DNA from: Methylobacterium sp. E-065
GTDB lineage: Bacteria > Pseudomonadota > Alphaproteobacteria > Rhizobiales > Beijerinckiaceae
Length of the DNA stretch: 64,000 nt
Assembly (NCBI RefSeq): GCF_022829605.1
Contig: NZ_JAKSYD010000106.1
Coordinates: forward strand, 62,001-126,000
Direction: 5' to 3'
Shown here one piece after another: positions 17,319 through 26,345 of this stretch. Position 1 is the stretch's first letter; each line of letters opens with the position of its first letter. The translations under genes were made by a program, and so were the position numbers. The notes beneath the pieces were generated by a model. It did not search any database. It was not told the DNA's origin and worked only from the letters and a program-made list of their open reading frames with translations.

Positions 17319-18602
17319 ATGGCGCGCCTGATCGGCGCGCCGGTTCATCGCGTGCGCGTCCTTGCCCTCAGCGCCGTCCTCTGCGCGGCGCTCCTGCCCC
17401 TCGGTGGGTGTCTTGGCGGCGATATCGCCCGTCGCAGATCGGCGCCCCAAGCTGCCCTCACGCCACCTGTCGAGATCCCACAGTCGGACGCGTCGCAGGC
17501 GGCCCCGGCGCCTGCAGGTCCGGGGCCTGTCACCCCAATGGCGTCTGCAGGGCCGCGGATCGGCGCGGGCTCGATCAAGGTTGGCCTGATCCTGCCCCTT
17601 ACCGGACAAGGATCGACCGTCGGAAACGCCATGCGCAACGCGGCGCAGCTCGCCTTCGAAGAGGCACAGCAGCCGGACCTGACGCTCCTCGTGGAAGACG
17701 ACCGCGGCACACCCGAGGGCGCGCGGGAGGCGACCCAGGACGCCCTCCGGCAGGGCGCCGAAATCGTGCTCGGGCCGCTCTTCGCCGGCAGCGTCCAGTC
17801 CGCCGCCGCCGTGGCGAAGGCAGCCGGCAAGCCGGTCATCGGCTTCTCCACCGACGTCACCGTGGCGGCGCCGAACGTCTATCTCCTGAGTTTCCTGCCG
17901 CAGCCGGAGGTCGACCGGGTGGTCGAGGAATCGGTTGCCGGCGGCAAACGCTCCTTTGCGGCGCTGATCCCCGAGACGGCCTACGGCAATGCCGTCGAAG
18001 CGGCCTTCCGCGAGGCCGTGGGGCGCCGCGGCGCGCGGGTCGCGGCCGTGGAGCGCTATCCGGAGGGCAATCCGGGGCCCGCGGTGGCGCGTCTGGCCCG
18101 CGTCATCATAGGCCCCGGCGCGACGGCCGACGCGCTGTTCATTCCGGAAACGGCGGAGGCCATGCCGGCCGTCGCGGCGGCGCTGAGCAAGGCCGGCTTC
18201 GCGCCGGCGCGTGTCCGGCCGGTCGGAACGGCTTTGTGGAACGAGCCGGCGCTCTTCGCTCTCCCAGCCCTCCAGGGCGGCCACTTCGCCGCACCGGATC
18301 GCGGCGGGTTCTCGGCTTTCAGTGGGCGCTATCAGGCGCGGTTCGGCGCCGCGCCGCCGCGCGTGACATCCCTCGCCTACGACGCCGTGACGCTCGCGGC
18401 GGCGCTGGCGCGCCAGTACGGCTCGCAGCGCTTCGCCGAGCCGACATTGACCAATGGCGCGGGTTTCGCCGGGGTGGACGGCACGTTCCGTTTCCGTCCG
18501 GACGGGCAGAGCGAGCGGGCGCTGGCGGTCTACGAGATCCGCAACAACGCCGCGACGCCGGTGAGCCCGGCCCCCAGGGTCCTGGCAAAGCCTGGCATCT
18601 GA
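17319..18602 (+). CDS. lpoA: LpoA/LppC-like penicillin-binding protein activator lipoprotein
   Basis: The 427-aa protein has a lipoprotein signal with lipobox LGGC (Cys31), an Ala/Pro linker and a type-1 periplasmic binding fold. The fold begins IKVGLILPLTGQGSTVGNAM and continues through IVLGPLFAGSVQSA. In gammaproteobacteria LpoA is an outer-membrane activator of PBP1A. The alphaproteobacterial form lacks the N-terminal TPR part. The start is secure: GAAGGAG sits 8 nt before ATG 17319. The divergent rsmI-yraN neighbours match the conserved locus. The stop codon abuts the hemW stop with no spacing. Confidence 0.85.
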   Translation: MARLIGAPVHRVRVLALSAVLCAALLPLGGCLGGDIARRRSAPQAALTPPVEIPQSDASQAAPAPAGPGPVTPMASAGPRIGAGSIKVGLILPLTGQGSTVGNAMRNAAQLAFEEAQQPDLTLLVEDDRGTPEGAREATQDALRQGAEIVLGPLFAGSVQSAAAVAKAAGKPVIGFSTDVTVAAPNVYLLSFLPQPEVDRVVEESVAGGKRSFAALIPETAYGNAVEAAFREAVGRRGARVAAVERYPEGNPGPAVARLARVIIGPGATADALFIPETAEAMPAVAAALSKAGFAPARVRPVGTALWNEPALFALPALQGGHFAAPDRGGFSAFSGRYQARFGAAPPRVTSLAYDAVTLAAALARQYGSQRFAEPTLTNGAGFAGVDGTFRFRPDGQSERALAVYEIRNNAATPVSPAPRVLAKPGI

Positions 18603-19778
18603 TCAGCCGGCGAGTTCGGCGACGATCGCGTTGAGGACCGGTGCGCCACGTGCGGTTGCGGCGATGCGACCTCCGGACCGCCGCTCCAGCAGGCCGTCAC
18701 CGACCAGCATACCGATCCGGTTGCCGTTCAGGGGGCGGCCCTTGAGGGCGGCGTAGCGCTCCGGATCGATTCCTTCGCGCAGCCGCAGGCCCATCACCAG
18801 GAACTCGTCGGCCTGGTCGGCGGGAGTGAGGGTTTCCGTCTCGACGATCCCCTGACCGTCGCGCTCCACCCGAGCGAGCCACGCCTCGGGCGCACGCTCG
18901 GTCACGGTGCCGATCCGGCCCGCCTCGGTGACAAGGCGTCCATGCGCCCCGGGGCCGATCCCGGCATACTCGCCGTAACGCCAGTAGAGCAGGTTGTGGC
19001 GGGATTCCGCGCCGGGCCGGGCGTGGTTCGAGATCTCGTAGGCGGGAAGACCGGCGCCCGCGCAGAGATCCTGCGTCACGTCGTAGAGGGCGCGCCCCGT
19101 ATCGTCGTCCGGCACGACCAGCTTGCCCGTGCTGGCGAGGCCGTAGAAGGGCGTGCCGGGCTCGATGGTCAGCTGGTAGAGGGAGAGATGCTCGCCGGCC
19201 CGTTTCAGGGCCTCGGCAAGCTCGTCCCGCCACATCGTCGGCGTCTGGCCTGGTCGGGCATAGATCAGATCGAATGAGGTGCGCGCGAAGGTGGCCTGCG
19301 CGACGCGGATCGCGTCGAGCGCCTGTGCCACATCGTGCAGCCGGCCGAGGGTACGCAACGATGCGTCGTTCAGCGCTTGTACGCCGAGCGACACGCGGTT
19401 GACCCCGGCGGCGCGGTAGCCTTGGAAACGGGCCGCCTCGACGCTCGACGGGTTGGCCTCCAACGTGATCTCGACATCCGGCGCGACGGGCCAGCGCGAA
19501 GCGACGGCGTCGAGCAATCCGGCGACCGTGGCGGGCTGCATCAGCGACGGGGTGCCACCGCCCAGAAAGATGCTGGTGACGGTCCGGCCGGGCGTCCGCT
19601 CGGCAGCGTGGTCGATTTCGGCCCGGAACGCGTCGAGGAAGCGCGGCTCGTCCACGCCGGCATGGCGCACGTGGCTGTTGAAGTCGCAATAGGGACACTT
19701 CGCGGCGCAGAAGGGCCAGTGCAGGTAGATGCCGAAGCCCGCATCGCGGGTCGGGTGGTCCGGGCCGGTCGCTTGCAT
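18603..19778 (-). CDS. hemW: radical SAM heme chaperone HemW
   Basis: The 391-aa protein has the radical SAM cluster motif CAAKCPYC near residue 25, GGGTPSL (SAM binding) and the HemW segments LYQLTIEPGTPF and YEISNHARPG. HemW hands heme to respiratory targets. It resembles coproporphyrinogen dehydrogenase HemN, but the cluster motif is CxxxCxxC followed by Asp-Phe rather than HemN's extended Cys motif. The start at 19778 (MQATGPDHP) precedes the conserved YLHWPFC. It is immediately downstream of rdgB on the same strand. Confidence 0.92.
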   Translation of the reverse strand: MQATGPDHPTRDAGFGIYLHWPFCAAKCPYCDFNSHVRHAGVDEPRFLDAFRAEIDHAAERTPGRTVTSIFLGGGTPSLMQPATVAGLLDAVASRWPVAPDVEITLEANPSSVEAARFQGYRAAGVNRVSLGVQALNDASLRTLGRLHDVAQALDAIRVAQATFARTSFDLIYARPGQTPTMWRDELAEALKRAGEHLSLYQLTIEPGTPFYGLASTGKLVVPDDDTGRALYDVTQDLCAGAGLPAYEISNHARPGAESRHNLLYWRYGEYAGIGPGAHGRLVTEAGRIGTVTERAPEAWLARVERDGQGIVETETLTPADQADEFLVMGLRLREGIDPERYAALKGRPLNGNRIGMLVGDGLLERRSGGRIAATARGAPVLNAIVAELAG

Positions 19779-19816
19779 GATGGTGGGGATGTGAGCGGCG
19801 CGGCCCGGTTTGGCAA

Positions 19817-20446
19817 TCACGCGCTGGGTGCGAGGCAAGCTCGGCTGAGATCCACGAAGGCCCGGGCGCGGTGCGAGAGCCCCTGCCCTCGCTGCCAATC
19901 GACTCCGTGCTTCTCCTCGGCGGTCATCTCGCCGAAGGTCCGGTCGTGGCCGTCCGGCCGGAAGATCGGATCATAGCCGAACCCGGCCGAGCCGCGGGGC
20001 TCCACGAGGTCGCCGAATACCCGGCCCTCAAACAGCTCGGTATGGCCGTCCGGCCATGCCAGCACCAGCGCAGAGACGAAATGTGCCCGGCGATCCTGAG
20101 CGCCGCGCCTGTCCATCTCCGAGGCGATCCGCGCCATGGCGCTGGCGAAGTCCTTGGTCGGGCCGGCCCAGCGTGCGGAGAAAATGCCTGGCGCCCCGTC
20201 GAGGGCATCGACGCACAGGCCCGAATCGTCCGCGAAGGCGGGCAAGCCCGTGGCTTGCGTGGCGGCCAGGGCCTTGATCGCCGCGTTCTCGGCGAACATC
20301 GTACCGGTCTCCTCCGGCTCGAGAAGGCCGAGTTCGCCGGCCGACACCGCTTCGATCCCGAAGGGCGCGAGCAATTCGCGCATCTCGGTGAGCTTGCCGG
20401 CATTGTGGGTGGCGATGACCACCCTGCCCGTCAGGCGCCGGCTCAC
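19817..20446 (-). CDS. rdgB: RdgB/HAM1 non-canonical purine NTP pyrophosphatase
   Basis: RdgB hydrolyses dITP, ITP and XTP to monophosphates, keeping damaged purines out of DNA. The 209-aa protein has the substrate motif [11 protein letters not shown], the acidic stretch [27 protein letters not shown] and GFGYDPIF. It starts at GTG 20446, which overlaps the rph TGA (GTGA), with AAGGAGG ideally placed inside the end of rph. The pair rph-rdgB is therefore translationally coupled. Confidence 0.94.
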   Translation of the reverse strand: MSRRLTGRVVIATHNAGKLTEMRELLAPFGIEAVSAGELGLLEPEETGTMFAENAAIKALAATQATGLPAFADDSGLCVDALDGAPGIFSARWAGPTKDFASAMARIASEMDRRGAQDRRAHFVSALVLAWPDGHTELFEGRVFGDLVEPRGSAGFGYDPIFRPDGHDRTFGEMTAEEKHGVDWQRGQGLSHRARAFVDLSRACLAPSA

Positions 20447-21156
20447 GCGATTGCCTCCTTCTGAAGCGCGACCAGCCGCTCGGTGCCTGCGCGCGCGAGG
20501 CGCAGCAATTCGAGCAGCTGATCCTGCGAGAACGGCTCCATCTCGGCCGTGCCCTGAACCTCTACGATCCCGCCCCGGCCGGTGAGTACGAAGTTGGCAT
20601 CGGTCTCGGCGGCTGAATCCTCGGCGTAGTCGAGGTCCAGCACCGGTGTGCCCTTGTAGAGGCCGCAGGAGACGGCAGCGACGTGGTCGCGCAGCGGATC
20701 GACCGAGATGATCGATCGCGTCCGCATCCAGGCGAAGCAATCGTGCAGCGCCACCCAGGCGCCCGTGATGGCGGCGGTGCGGGTGCCGCCATCGGCCTGG
20801 ATCACGTCGCAATCGACCGTCACCTGCCGTTCGCCGAGCGCCGGCAGGTTGGTCACCGCCCGCAGCGAGCGCCCGATCAGCCGCTGGATCTCCTGCGTCC
20901 GCCCCGAGGGCTTGCCGGAACCGACTTCGCGGCGGGTGCGTTCGTGGGTCGCACGCGGCAGCATCGCGTACTCGGCCGTCACCCAGCCCTTGCCCGAACC
21001 GCGCAGCCACGGCGGGCCGCGCTCCTCCAGCGAAGCCGTGCAGAGCACCCGGGTGTTGCCGAAGCTGACGAGGCACGAACCCTCGGCATAGCGCGAAACC
21101 GCGCGCTCCAGGCTCACGGGCCGCAATTCGTCGGCGGCACGCTTGGAAGGCCGCAT
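20443..21156 (-). CDS. rph: ribonuclease PH
   Basis: Rph is a phosphorolytic 3'-5' exoribonuclease that trims tRNA 3' ends. The 237-aa protein shows RNase PH signatures: [24 protein letters not shown], the phosphate/RNA-binding [12 protein letters not shown] and [19 protein letters not shown]. It diverges from hrcA with about 140 bp between starts, the usual arrangement in this order of bacteria. Confidence 0.96.
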   Translation of the reverse strand: MRPSKRAADELRPVSLERAVSRYAEGSCLVSFGNTRVLCTASLEERGPPWLRGSGKGWVTAEYAMLPRATHERTRREVGSGKPSGRTQEIQRLIGRSLRAVTNLPALGERQVTVDCDVIQADGGTRTAAITGAWVALHDCFAWMRTRSIISVDPLRDHVAAVSCGLYKGTPVLDLDYAEDSAAETDANFVLTGRGGIVEVQGTAEMEPFSQDQLLELLRLARAGTERLVALQKEAIA

Positions 21157-21297
21157 TGCGGACCCCTTCTGTGAGGAAAGTCGAGGGCCGGGCTCTTAGG
21201 CCGCCATGTCGGCGCGGGCAAGCGGCGCAGCGAAGCCGCAATGTACGGATTGATCCAGACTGGACGGTTGGACATGATCGGCCCACAGGATCAGCGC

Positions 21298-22392
21298 GTG
21301 ACAGACCCGAACCCACGATTTCTCGACGGCCCATCGATGCAGGCGCTTGCCGCGCTCAACGAACGCGCCCGGGAGATCTTCCGGCAGATCGTCGAGAGCT
21401 ACCTCACCACCGGCGAACCGGTCGGATCGCGCAATCTTGCGCGGATTCTCCCGATGGCCCTGTCGCCGGCCTCGATCCGCAACGTCATGGCGGATCTGGA
21501 GCATTCCGGCCTGATCTTTGCGCCGCATACATCGGCGGGCCGGCTCCCGACCGAGCTCGGCCTGCGCTTTTTCGTCGACGCCATGCTGGAACTCGGCGAC
21601 GTCAGCCAGGACGAGCAGGCCCGGATCGAGGCGCAGATGCGAGCCGCGGCCTCGGGCCACACCTTCGACTCGGCGTTGGCCGAGGCCTCGACCATGCTGT
21701 CGGGTGTCTCGCGCGGCGCCGGCGTGGTTCTAACCACCAAGGCGAACGTGAACTTGAAGCATATCGAGTTCGTGCGCCTCGACCCGGCCCGGGCGCTCGT
21801 CGTGCTGGTCTCGGACGACGGCTCGGTGGAAAACCGCCTGGTCGATCTGCCGCCAGGCCTGCCCACCGGCGCACTGCAGGAAGCCACGAACTTCCTGAAC
21901 GCCCGGCTTCGGGGCCGGACCCTGGGCTCCCTGCGGGCCGAGATCGAGGCCAGCCGCCAGGCGATGAAGCGGGAACTCGACGCCCTGACCGAGCGCCTCG
22001 TGGATGCCGGGCTCGCGACGCCGGTCGGCCCATCCGAAGCGCGCCAGCTGATCGTGCGCGGTCAGGCCAACCTGCTCGACGATCTGAAGGCCGTCGAGGA
22101 TCTGGAGCGCATCCGCCTGCTGTTCAACGATCTGGAGAGCCAGAAGGACGTGATCGACCTGCTCGCCCGGGCCGAAGGCGGCGACGGAGTGCGGATCTTC
22201 ATCGGCTCGGAGAACAAGCTGTTTTCGCTCTCCGGCTCATCGCTGATCGCCGCGCCGTTCCGCGACGGAGCCCAGAAGATCGTCGGCGTGGTCGGGGTGA
22301 TCGGGCCGACGCGCCTGAATTATGCCCGCATCGTGCCAATGGTCGACTACACCGCCCGGGTGGTCTCGAAGCTGTTGGATGGTGGGCGGTGA
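21298..22392 (+). CDS. hrcA: heat-inducible transcription repressor HrcA
   Basis: HrcA represses groESL and other chaperone genes by binding CIRCE elements. The 364-aa protein has the N-terminal winged helix with [16 protein letters not shown] and [18 protein letters not shown], then the GAF-like domain ending in [22 protein letters not shown] 21298 is preferred because AGGA lies 7 nt upstream and the protein then begins with the conserved [19 protein letters not shown] region. ATGs at 21241 and 21274 are alternatives. grpE does not follow, unlike in many relatives, and no CIRCE element was seen nearby. Confidence 0.92.
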   Translation: MTDPNPRFLDGPSMQALAALNERAREIFRQIVESYLTTGEPVGSRNLARILPMALSPASIRNVMADLEHSGLIFAPHTSAGRLPTELGLRFFVDAMLELGDVSQDEQARIEAQMRAAASGHTFDSALAEASTMLSGVSRGAGVVLTTKANVNLKHIEFVRLDPARALVVLVSDDGSVENRLVDLPPGLPTGALQEATNFLNARLRGRTLGSLRAEIEASRQAMKRELDALTERLVDAGLATPVGPSEARQLIVRGQANLLDDLKAVEDLERIRLLFNDLESQKDVIDLLARAEGGDGVRIFIGSENKLFSLSGSSLIAAPFRDGAQKIVGVVGVIGPTRLNYARIVPMVDYTARVVSKLLDGGR

Positions 22393-22679
22393 TACAGTCG
22401 TTGCAGCACCAAGCACGGAGCTTCATTTCGGGAGTGAGATGTGCGTCGGCATTCCGCCGTTCACTGGCATTCACCGTTTCCGGTATTGCCGAATTCGGAG
22501 CGGAATTGCGAGGTGCAGCGTGACTCTTCACTCGCCATTCGCTTCTCCGGATCATGCCAGAGAAACGACCATCCTCTGAACTCCCGGCCACCGCCGATTA
22601 CGTATGCCCTCGCGGGTGAGTCGGTTAAACTCACGGGTCGATGATACGGCCGAACGGGCGATCGCCATTACAAGTCCGC
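22393..22679. other. intergenic region after hrcA
   Basis: This stretch of 287 bp carries no supported gene, hairpin or promoter. It precedes the visible part of the LysE pseudogene and may contain its unrecognisable 5' portion. Confidence 0.4.
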
Positions 22680-23001
22680 GAGCTGGCGCATGAGCGCCTG
22701 CGCAAGCTTTTCGTGATGGGACTGCCGATCAATTTGCTCAATCTGAAAAGAGCGGTCGTGTACCTGTCGCGGCTTCCTCGGTTCACCGAACCGGAATGTA
22801 GAAGTGTGCCGTGGCAAGCGCTGTTTTTGCGTTACGCTGCTTGTCGTCAACGTGATGACGATTTTTGTCTCCATCGTCTTAGCTGCTACGATCGCCGGCT
22901 TTTTCACCCGGCGACCGCTCTGGAGCGCCGTTCAGCGGTGGCTGATGGGGACGGTGCTGGCGGCGCTCGCGATCCGCATGGCGGCCGAGGCGCATCGCTG
23001 A
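22680..23001 (+). pseudogene. LysE/RhtB family amino-acid exporter remnant, frameshifted and 5'-truncated
   Basis: In one frame 22700-22820 reads KLFVMGLPINLLNLKRAVVY followed by SVPWQALFL, matching the mid-part of LysE exporters (usual form QGLLINLLNPKAAVFY). The frame is then lost, and the +1 frame continues VTLLVVNVMTIFVSIVLA and on to a stop at 23001, the typical C-terminal membrane helices. Removing one T from the five-T run at 22824-22828 joins the halves. The N-terminal 90-100 residues (helices 1-3) are not recognisable upstream. This is a decayed exporter gene. A sequencing error could explain the shift but not the missing 5' part. Confidence 0.65.
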
Positions 23002-23025
23002 TCGCCTCGGCACGGGATTGCATCG

Positions 23026-25029
23026 TCAGGCGGCTCTGACCGACTCCAGGAAACGCGCGACCTCGACACCCAGATGGTCGGATTGTCGGGACAGCTCCGT
23101 CGCGGAATCTAGAACCTTATGCGCGGCCTGGCCGGTCTGCGCCGCGGCTCCGGCCACGCCGGCAATGTTCGTCGTGACCTCGGCGGTCCCGGCCGAGGCC
23201 TGACTGACGTTGCGCGCGATCTCCTGCGTAGCAGATTCCTGCTGGCTCACCGAGGCGGCGACCGCACTCGCCACGTCGTTGATGTCGCGGACGCGTGCCA
23301 CGATCCCGTCGAGCGCCCGGGCGGCCGCGCCGGTCGAGCCCTGGACGCGCGCGATATGGTCCGTGATCTCCTCAGTCGCCCGGGCGGTCTGGGCGGCCAG
23401 CTCCTTCACCTCGGCGGCCACGACGGCGAAACCACGCCCCGCCTCGCCCGCACGCGCCGCCTCGATCGTGGCATTCAGCGCGAGGAGATTCGTCTGTGCC
23501 GCGATCGAGGAGATCAGCCCGGCGGCGGCGCCGATCTTCGATACGGCCTCGGAGAGGTCCTCCACCCGGCGCCCGGTCTCGTCGGCCTCATCGACCGCCG
23601 TTTGGGCGAGCCGCGACGAGGCAGCGACCTGCCCGGCCACCTCCTGCACGCTCGCGCCGAGTTGCTCGGCCGCCGCCGCGACAGTGCGGACATTGGCGGA
23701 TGCCTCTTCGGCGGCAGCCGCTACGCCGCTGGACTGCGCCGCCGCCTGCGTGGCCGCGACCGTCAGCGTCTCCGCGGTGGTGTGAAGGTCCGCGGCCGCG
23801 GACGACACCGAACCCACGATCGTGCCGACGACCCGCTCGAACCCATCGGCCAGTTCGGTCATCGTACGGCTGCGCTCGGCTGCGGCGGCCGCGTCGGCCT
23901 GGCGGCGCACCTCGGCCTGCTCGCGCGCCTTGTCCGCCACGAGGGCCGTGATGCCCTCGACGGCCCGGCCGACCATGCCGATCTCGTCCCGTCGGCGGGC
24001 CTCCGCGATCTCGGTATCCAACTCGCCCTGGTTCATCCGCTGAAGGACGCCGACGAGTCGATTGAGGGGCCGCGCGACCGTAGTCACCATGGTCTGGCTG
24101 ACCGCGACCGCCAGCGCCAAAAGCATGATGACGGTTGCGACCGCCATGTCCCGCGTGAGGTGGTCGATTGGCGCGACGGCCGCTGAGCGGTCGAAGGACA
24201 GCGCCACGTACCAGTCGAGGGTCGACGGTAGATCCGGGACGCGGGCGAACACCGTGAGGGTTGCGCGATCGGCTTCGCTGGTCTCGATCTCGCGGCCCGC
24301 GGCGCTGTCCAGCTTCGCATCGCCGATCAGGTCCGAGAGAGGTTTCCCGACGAGATCACCTTTGGGATGGATCAGGATCTTGCCGGCGCCGGAGACGAGA
24401 TAGGCGTAGCCGGCGCCGCCCGGCACAACGTCGGCGATCATTCGGGCCAGGGTCCCGACATCGAAATCGCCGGCGGCCACGCCGGAGAGCTTATGCTGCG
24501 CGTCCTCGACCGGTGCGGCCGCCGTCAAAACCATGCTGCCCCGGCTGGCGGATGTGTAGGGTTCGGTCAGAATCGCGCCCTTCGTCGCCGCGACCTCCTT
24601 GAACCACGGCCGCTGCCGCGGATCGTAGCCCGGCGGGATCGGCGCCTTGGGCATCTTCGTGTAGAAGCCGTCGATGCGCCCGAAGTAGCCGACGTAGAAT
24701 CCCTGGCGGACGATCGATGCGTCGAGCACGCGGTCAGCCTCCGGACCGATCCCGGTGCCTGCAATTTCCTCGGCCACCAATTGCATGAGATCGAGCTTTC
24801 CGCGCAGCCAATTACCGATGCTCCGCGCGGCGGCACCACTCAGGCTGGACATGCTGGCGTTGATGTCCTTGCGCAGCAGCGCCGTCTGCGATGTGTGGAT
24901 GTAAACCGAGCACGTGAGGAAGGCGGTGAACGCGATCGCCAGGGTCAGGAGCGTTGCCCGACCCGCTATCCCGAGGCGCAGGCGCGTGGCCCGCACGGAT
25001 ACTCGCGAACCAGAATTATCAATCGACAT
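23026..25029 (-). CDS. methyl-accepting chemotaxis protein with dCache-type sensor
   Basis: The 667-aa chemoreceptor has an N-terminal membrane helix (about 23-45) and a periplasmic double-Cache-type domain containing [13 protein letters not shown], a ligand-pocket signature of dCache_1. A second helix (about 295-315), a HAMP domain with REDEIG-like [10 protein letters not shown], and a signalling domain follow. The hairpin tip reads [21 protein letters not shown]. No CheR/CheB-tethering pentapeptide is present at the C-terminus. The ligand cannot be read from the sequence, although amino or organic acids are common for this fold. ATG 25029 was preferred to an upstream in-frame start within the AT-rich leader. 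Confidence 0.9.
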   Translation of the reverse strand: MSIDNSGSRVSVRATRLRLGIAGRATLLTLAIAFTAFLTCSVYIHTSQTALLRKDINASMSSLSGAAARSIGNWLRGKLDLMQLVAEEIAGTGIGPEADRVLDASIVRQGFYVGYFGRIDGFYTKMPKAPIPPGYDPRQRPWFKEVAATKGAILTEPYTSASRGSMVLTAAAPVEDAQHKLSGVAAGDFDVGTLARMIADVVPGGAGYAYLVSGAGKILIHPKGDLVGKPLSDLIGDAKLDSAAGREIETSEADRATLTVFARVPDLPSTLDWYVALSFDRSAAVAPIDHLTRDMAVATVIMLLALAVAVSQTMVTTVARPLNRLVGVLQRMNQGELDTEIAEARRRDEIGMVGRAVEGITALVADKAREQAEVRRQADAAAAAERSRTMTELADGFERVVGTIVGSVSSAAADLHTTAETLTVAATQAAAQSSGVAAAAEEASANVRTVAAAAEQLGASVQEVAGQVAASSRLAQTAVDEADETGRRVEDLSEAVSKIGAAAGLISSIAAQTNLLALNATIEAARAGEAGRGFAVVAAEVKELAAQTARATEEITDHIARVQGSTGAAARALDGIVARVRDINDVASAVAASVSQQESATQEIARNVSQASAGTAEVTTNIAGVAGAAAQTGQAAHKVLDSATELSRQSDHLGVEVARFLESVRAA

Positions 25030-25168
25030 ACCACTTTCCAAACGGAGACGACGCGTGAACAGCCCTATCTCGTATCTGAAATTCACGGTCCGTGGCGCTT
25101 AGTATTATTGTATTTTCAGACGTATCATTCAACAGAATGGAGATTTATATTTTCAGCGGCGTCTTTCT

Positions 25169-25200
25169 TGCGTGGATCCGGGTGTCTCCGGATCCACGCA
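25169..25200. terminator. strong hairpin between DUF1236 and chemoreceptor genes
   Basis: A perfect 13-bp stem with 6-nt loop: TGCGTGGATCCGG at 25169-25181 against its complement at 25188-25200. It lies 100 nt past the DUF1236 stop and 140 nt before the chemoreceptor start, both on minus, so it probably ends the DUF1236 transcript. No T tract follows on either strand. Confidence 0.5.
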
Positions 25201-25301
25201 GTCGCATCTGTACGAGATTTTTCTTTCGCTTTCTTCGCAAAAGTTGGCCAAACGCGTCAAAAATTCGCCCTGCCGGGCGTGCTGCACGACGGCAGAGCGG
25301 G

Positions 25302-26111
25302 TCAGCCCGGGATCACATCCACGATCTCGTAGGTGTCGGGATCGATGATCACGATGTCGTCGCGCACCAAGACGAAGTCGTAGCCCTCGTATTCCGGCAC
25401 GATCTCGACGATGGCCGGCGGCAGCCGGTGCAGGGACACCGAACGCGGGATCGCCGTGCCGACGGCCAGACCGAAGGCGACATCCCGGAGCGGCGAGACG
25501 CCCAGGCGGGTGATCGATGACCGGAACTCGGTGCGCTGCCGCGTGTCGAGACGGCCGACCGCACCGCGGACCGAACCGCCATCACGGGCGCCTGCACGGC
25601 CGCCACGCTCACCCCCGGGGCCGCGTTCGCGATCGCCGGCTGAGCCACGACCACCCTGGTTGGGCCCAGCCGCATCACGGTTGCCCCGCTCGCCACCCGG
25701 GCCGGGCTCCCGCGCACCGCGCTCCTTGGGACCGCGCTCGCCGGGACCGGGATTCGCGCCCGGCGCGCCCCGCTCGGCCGGTCCACCGCGCTCGTTGGCA
25801 CCGCCGGCGCGGCCGGGCCCTTCGGCACCGCGGCCCCCGGGTCCGCCCGGCTCGGCACCACGCGGGCCACCTTCGCCACCGGGACCGCGCATGGCGCCAC
25901 CCTCGGCTCCGCTCCGCATGCCGCCGCCTGCACCGCCGGGACCACCGCCCGGACCCGCGCCGCCACTTGGTCCAGCGCCGGCACCTGGAGCACCGCCGCC
26001 TGCACCGGGACCCGCGCCGCCCGGCCCACCGGGTCCGCCCTGCGCGAAGGCGGTTGTCGCCCCCGCAATCACGATGGCAACCGCCACGGTGTCTCTGAGA
26101 ATCCGCTTCAT
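25302..26111 (-). CDS. secreted Gly/Pro-rich DUF1236 protein
   Basis: The 269-aa protein has a signal peptide (MKRILRDTVAVAIVIAGATT, cleavage near AFA-QG). A low-complexity region of about 165 residues follows, made almost entirely of Gly, Pro, Ala, Arg and Glu. A C-terminal DUF1236 domain ends with VPEYEGYDFVLVRDDIVIID. DUF1236 is common in Hyphomicrobiales envelope proteins without assigned function. The ATG at 26111 has GAGAGGCG upstream and starts the signal peptide. An EcfG-type promoter lies 52 bp upstream, which predicts stress induction. Confidence 0.75.
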   Translation of the reverse strand: MKRILRDTVAVAIVIAGATTAFAQGGPGGPGGAGPGAGGGAPGAGAGPSGGAGPGGGPGGAGGGMRSGAEGGAMRGPGGEGGPRGAEPGGPGGRGAEGPGRAGGANERGGPAERGAPGANPGPGERGPKERGAREPGPGGERGNRDAAGPNQGGRGSAGDRERGPGGERGGRAGARDGGSVRGAVGRLDTRQRTEFRSSITRLGVSPLRDVAFGLAVGTAIPRSVSLHRLPPAIVEIVPEYEGYDFVLVRDDIVIIDPDTYEIVDVIPG

Positions 26112-26162
26112 GGCCACGCCTCTCTCGCCTCGGGAGCGCCATCGGCGCCCGCGCCGGGCCGC

Positions 26163-26188
26163 AACGGACCCCCATGGCAAACCGTTCC
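26163..26188 (-). promoter_or_regulatory. EcfG-type general stress promoter of the DUF1236 gene
   Basis: On the minus strand GGAAC (26188-26184) is followed after 17 nt by CGTT (26166-26163), matching the EcfG consensus. The -10 lies 52 nt upstream of the DUF1236 start codon. Confidence 0.6.
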
Positions 26189-26345
26189 GGTTTTGGCTGC
26201 GGCGGCGACGCACGTGACAGGCGCCGGGCGCCTCCCGTGGAAAGACTCATCACGGACTTGCGATCACGGTCATCACCTGTAACGTCGCGTCACATGAAGA
26301 AGAGGCTGGCAATCGCCGCCCCTATAAGAGCTTGAGGGAGACGCC

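Noticed and set aside
25411..26217. Pro/Ser/Arg-rich plus-strand frame of 268 codons
   Set aside because: It is the complement of the Gly/Pro-rich DUF1236 coding sequence; the minus strand has the signal peptide, domain and promoter.
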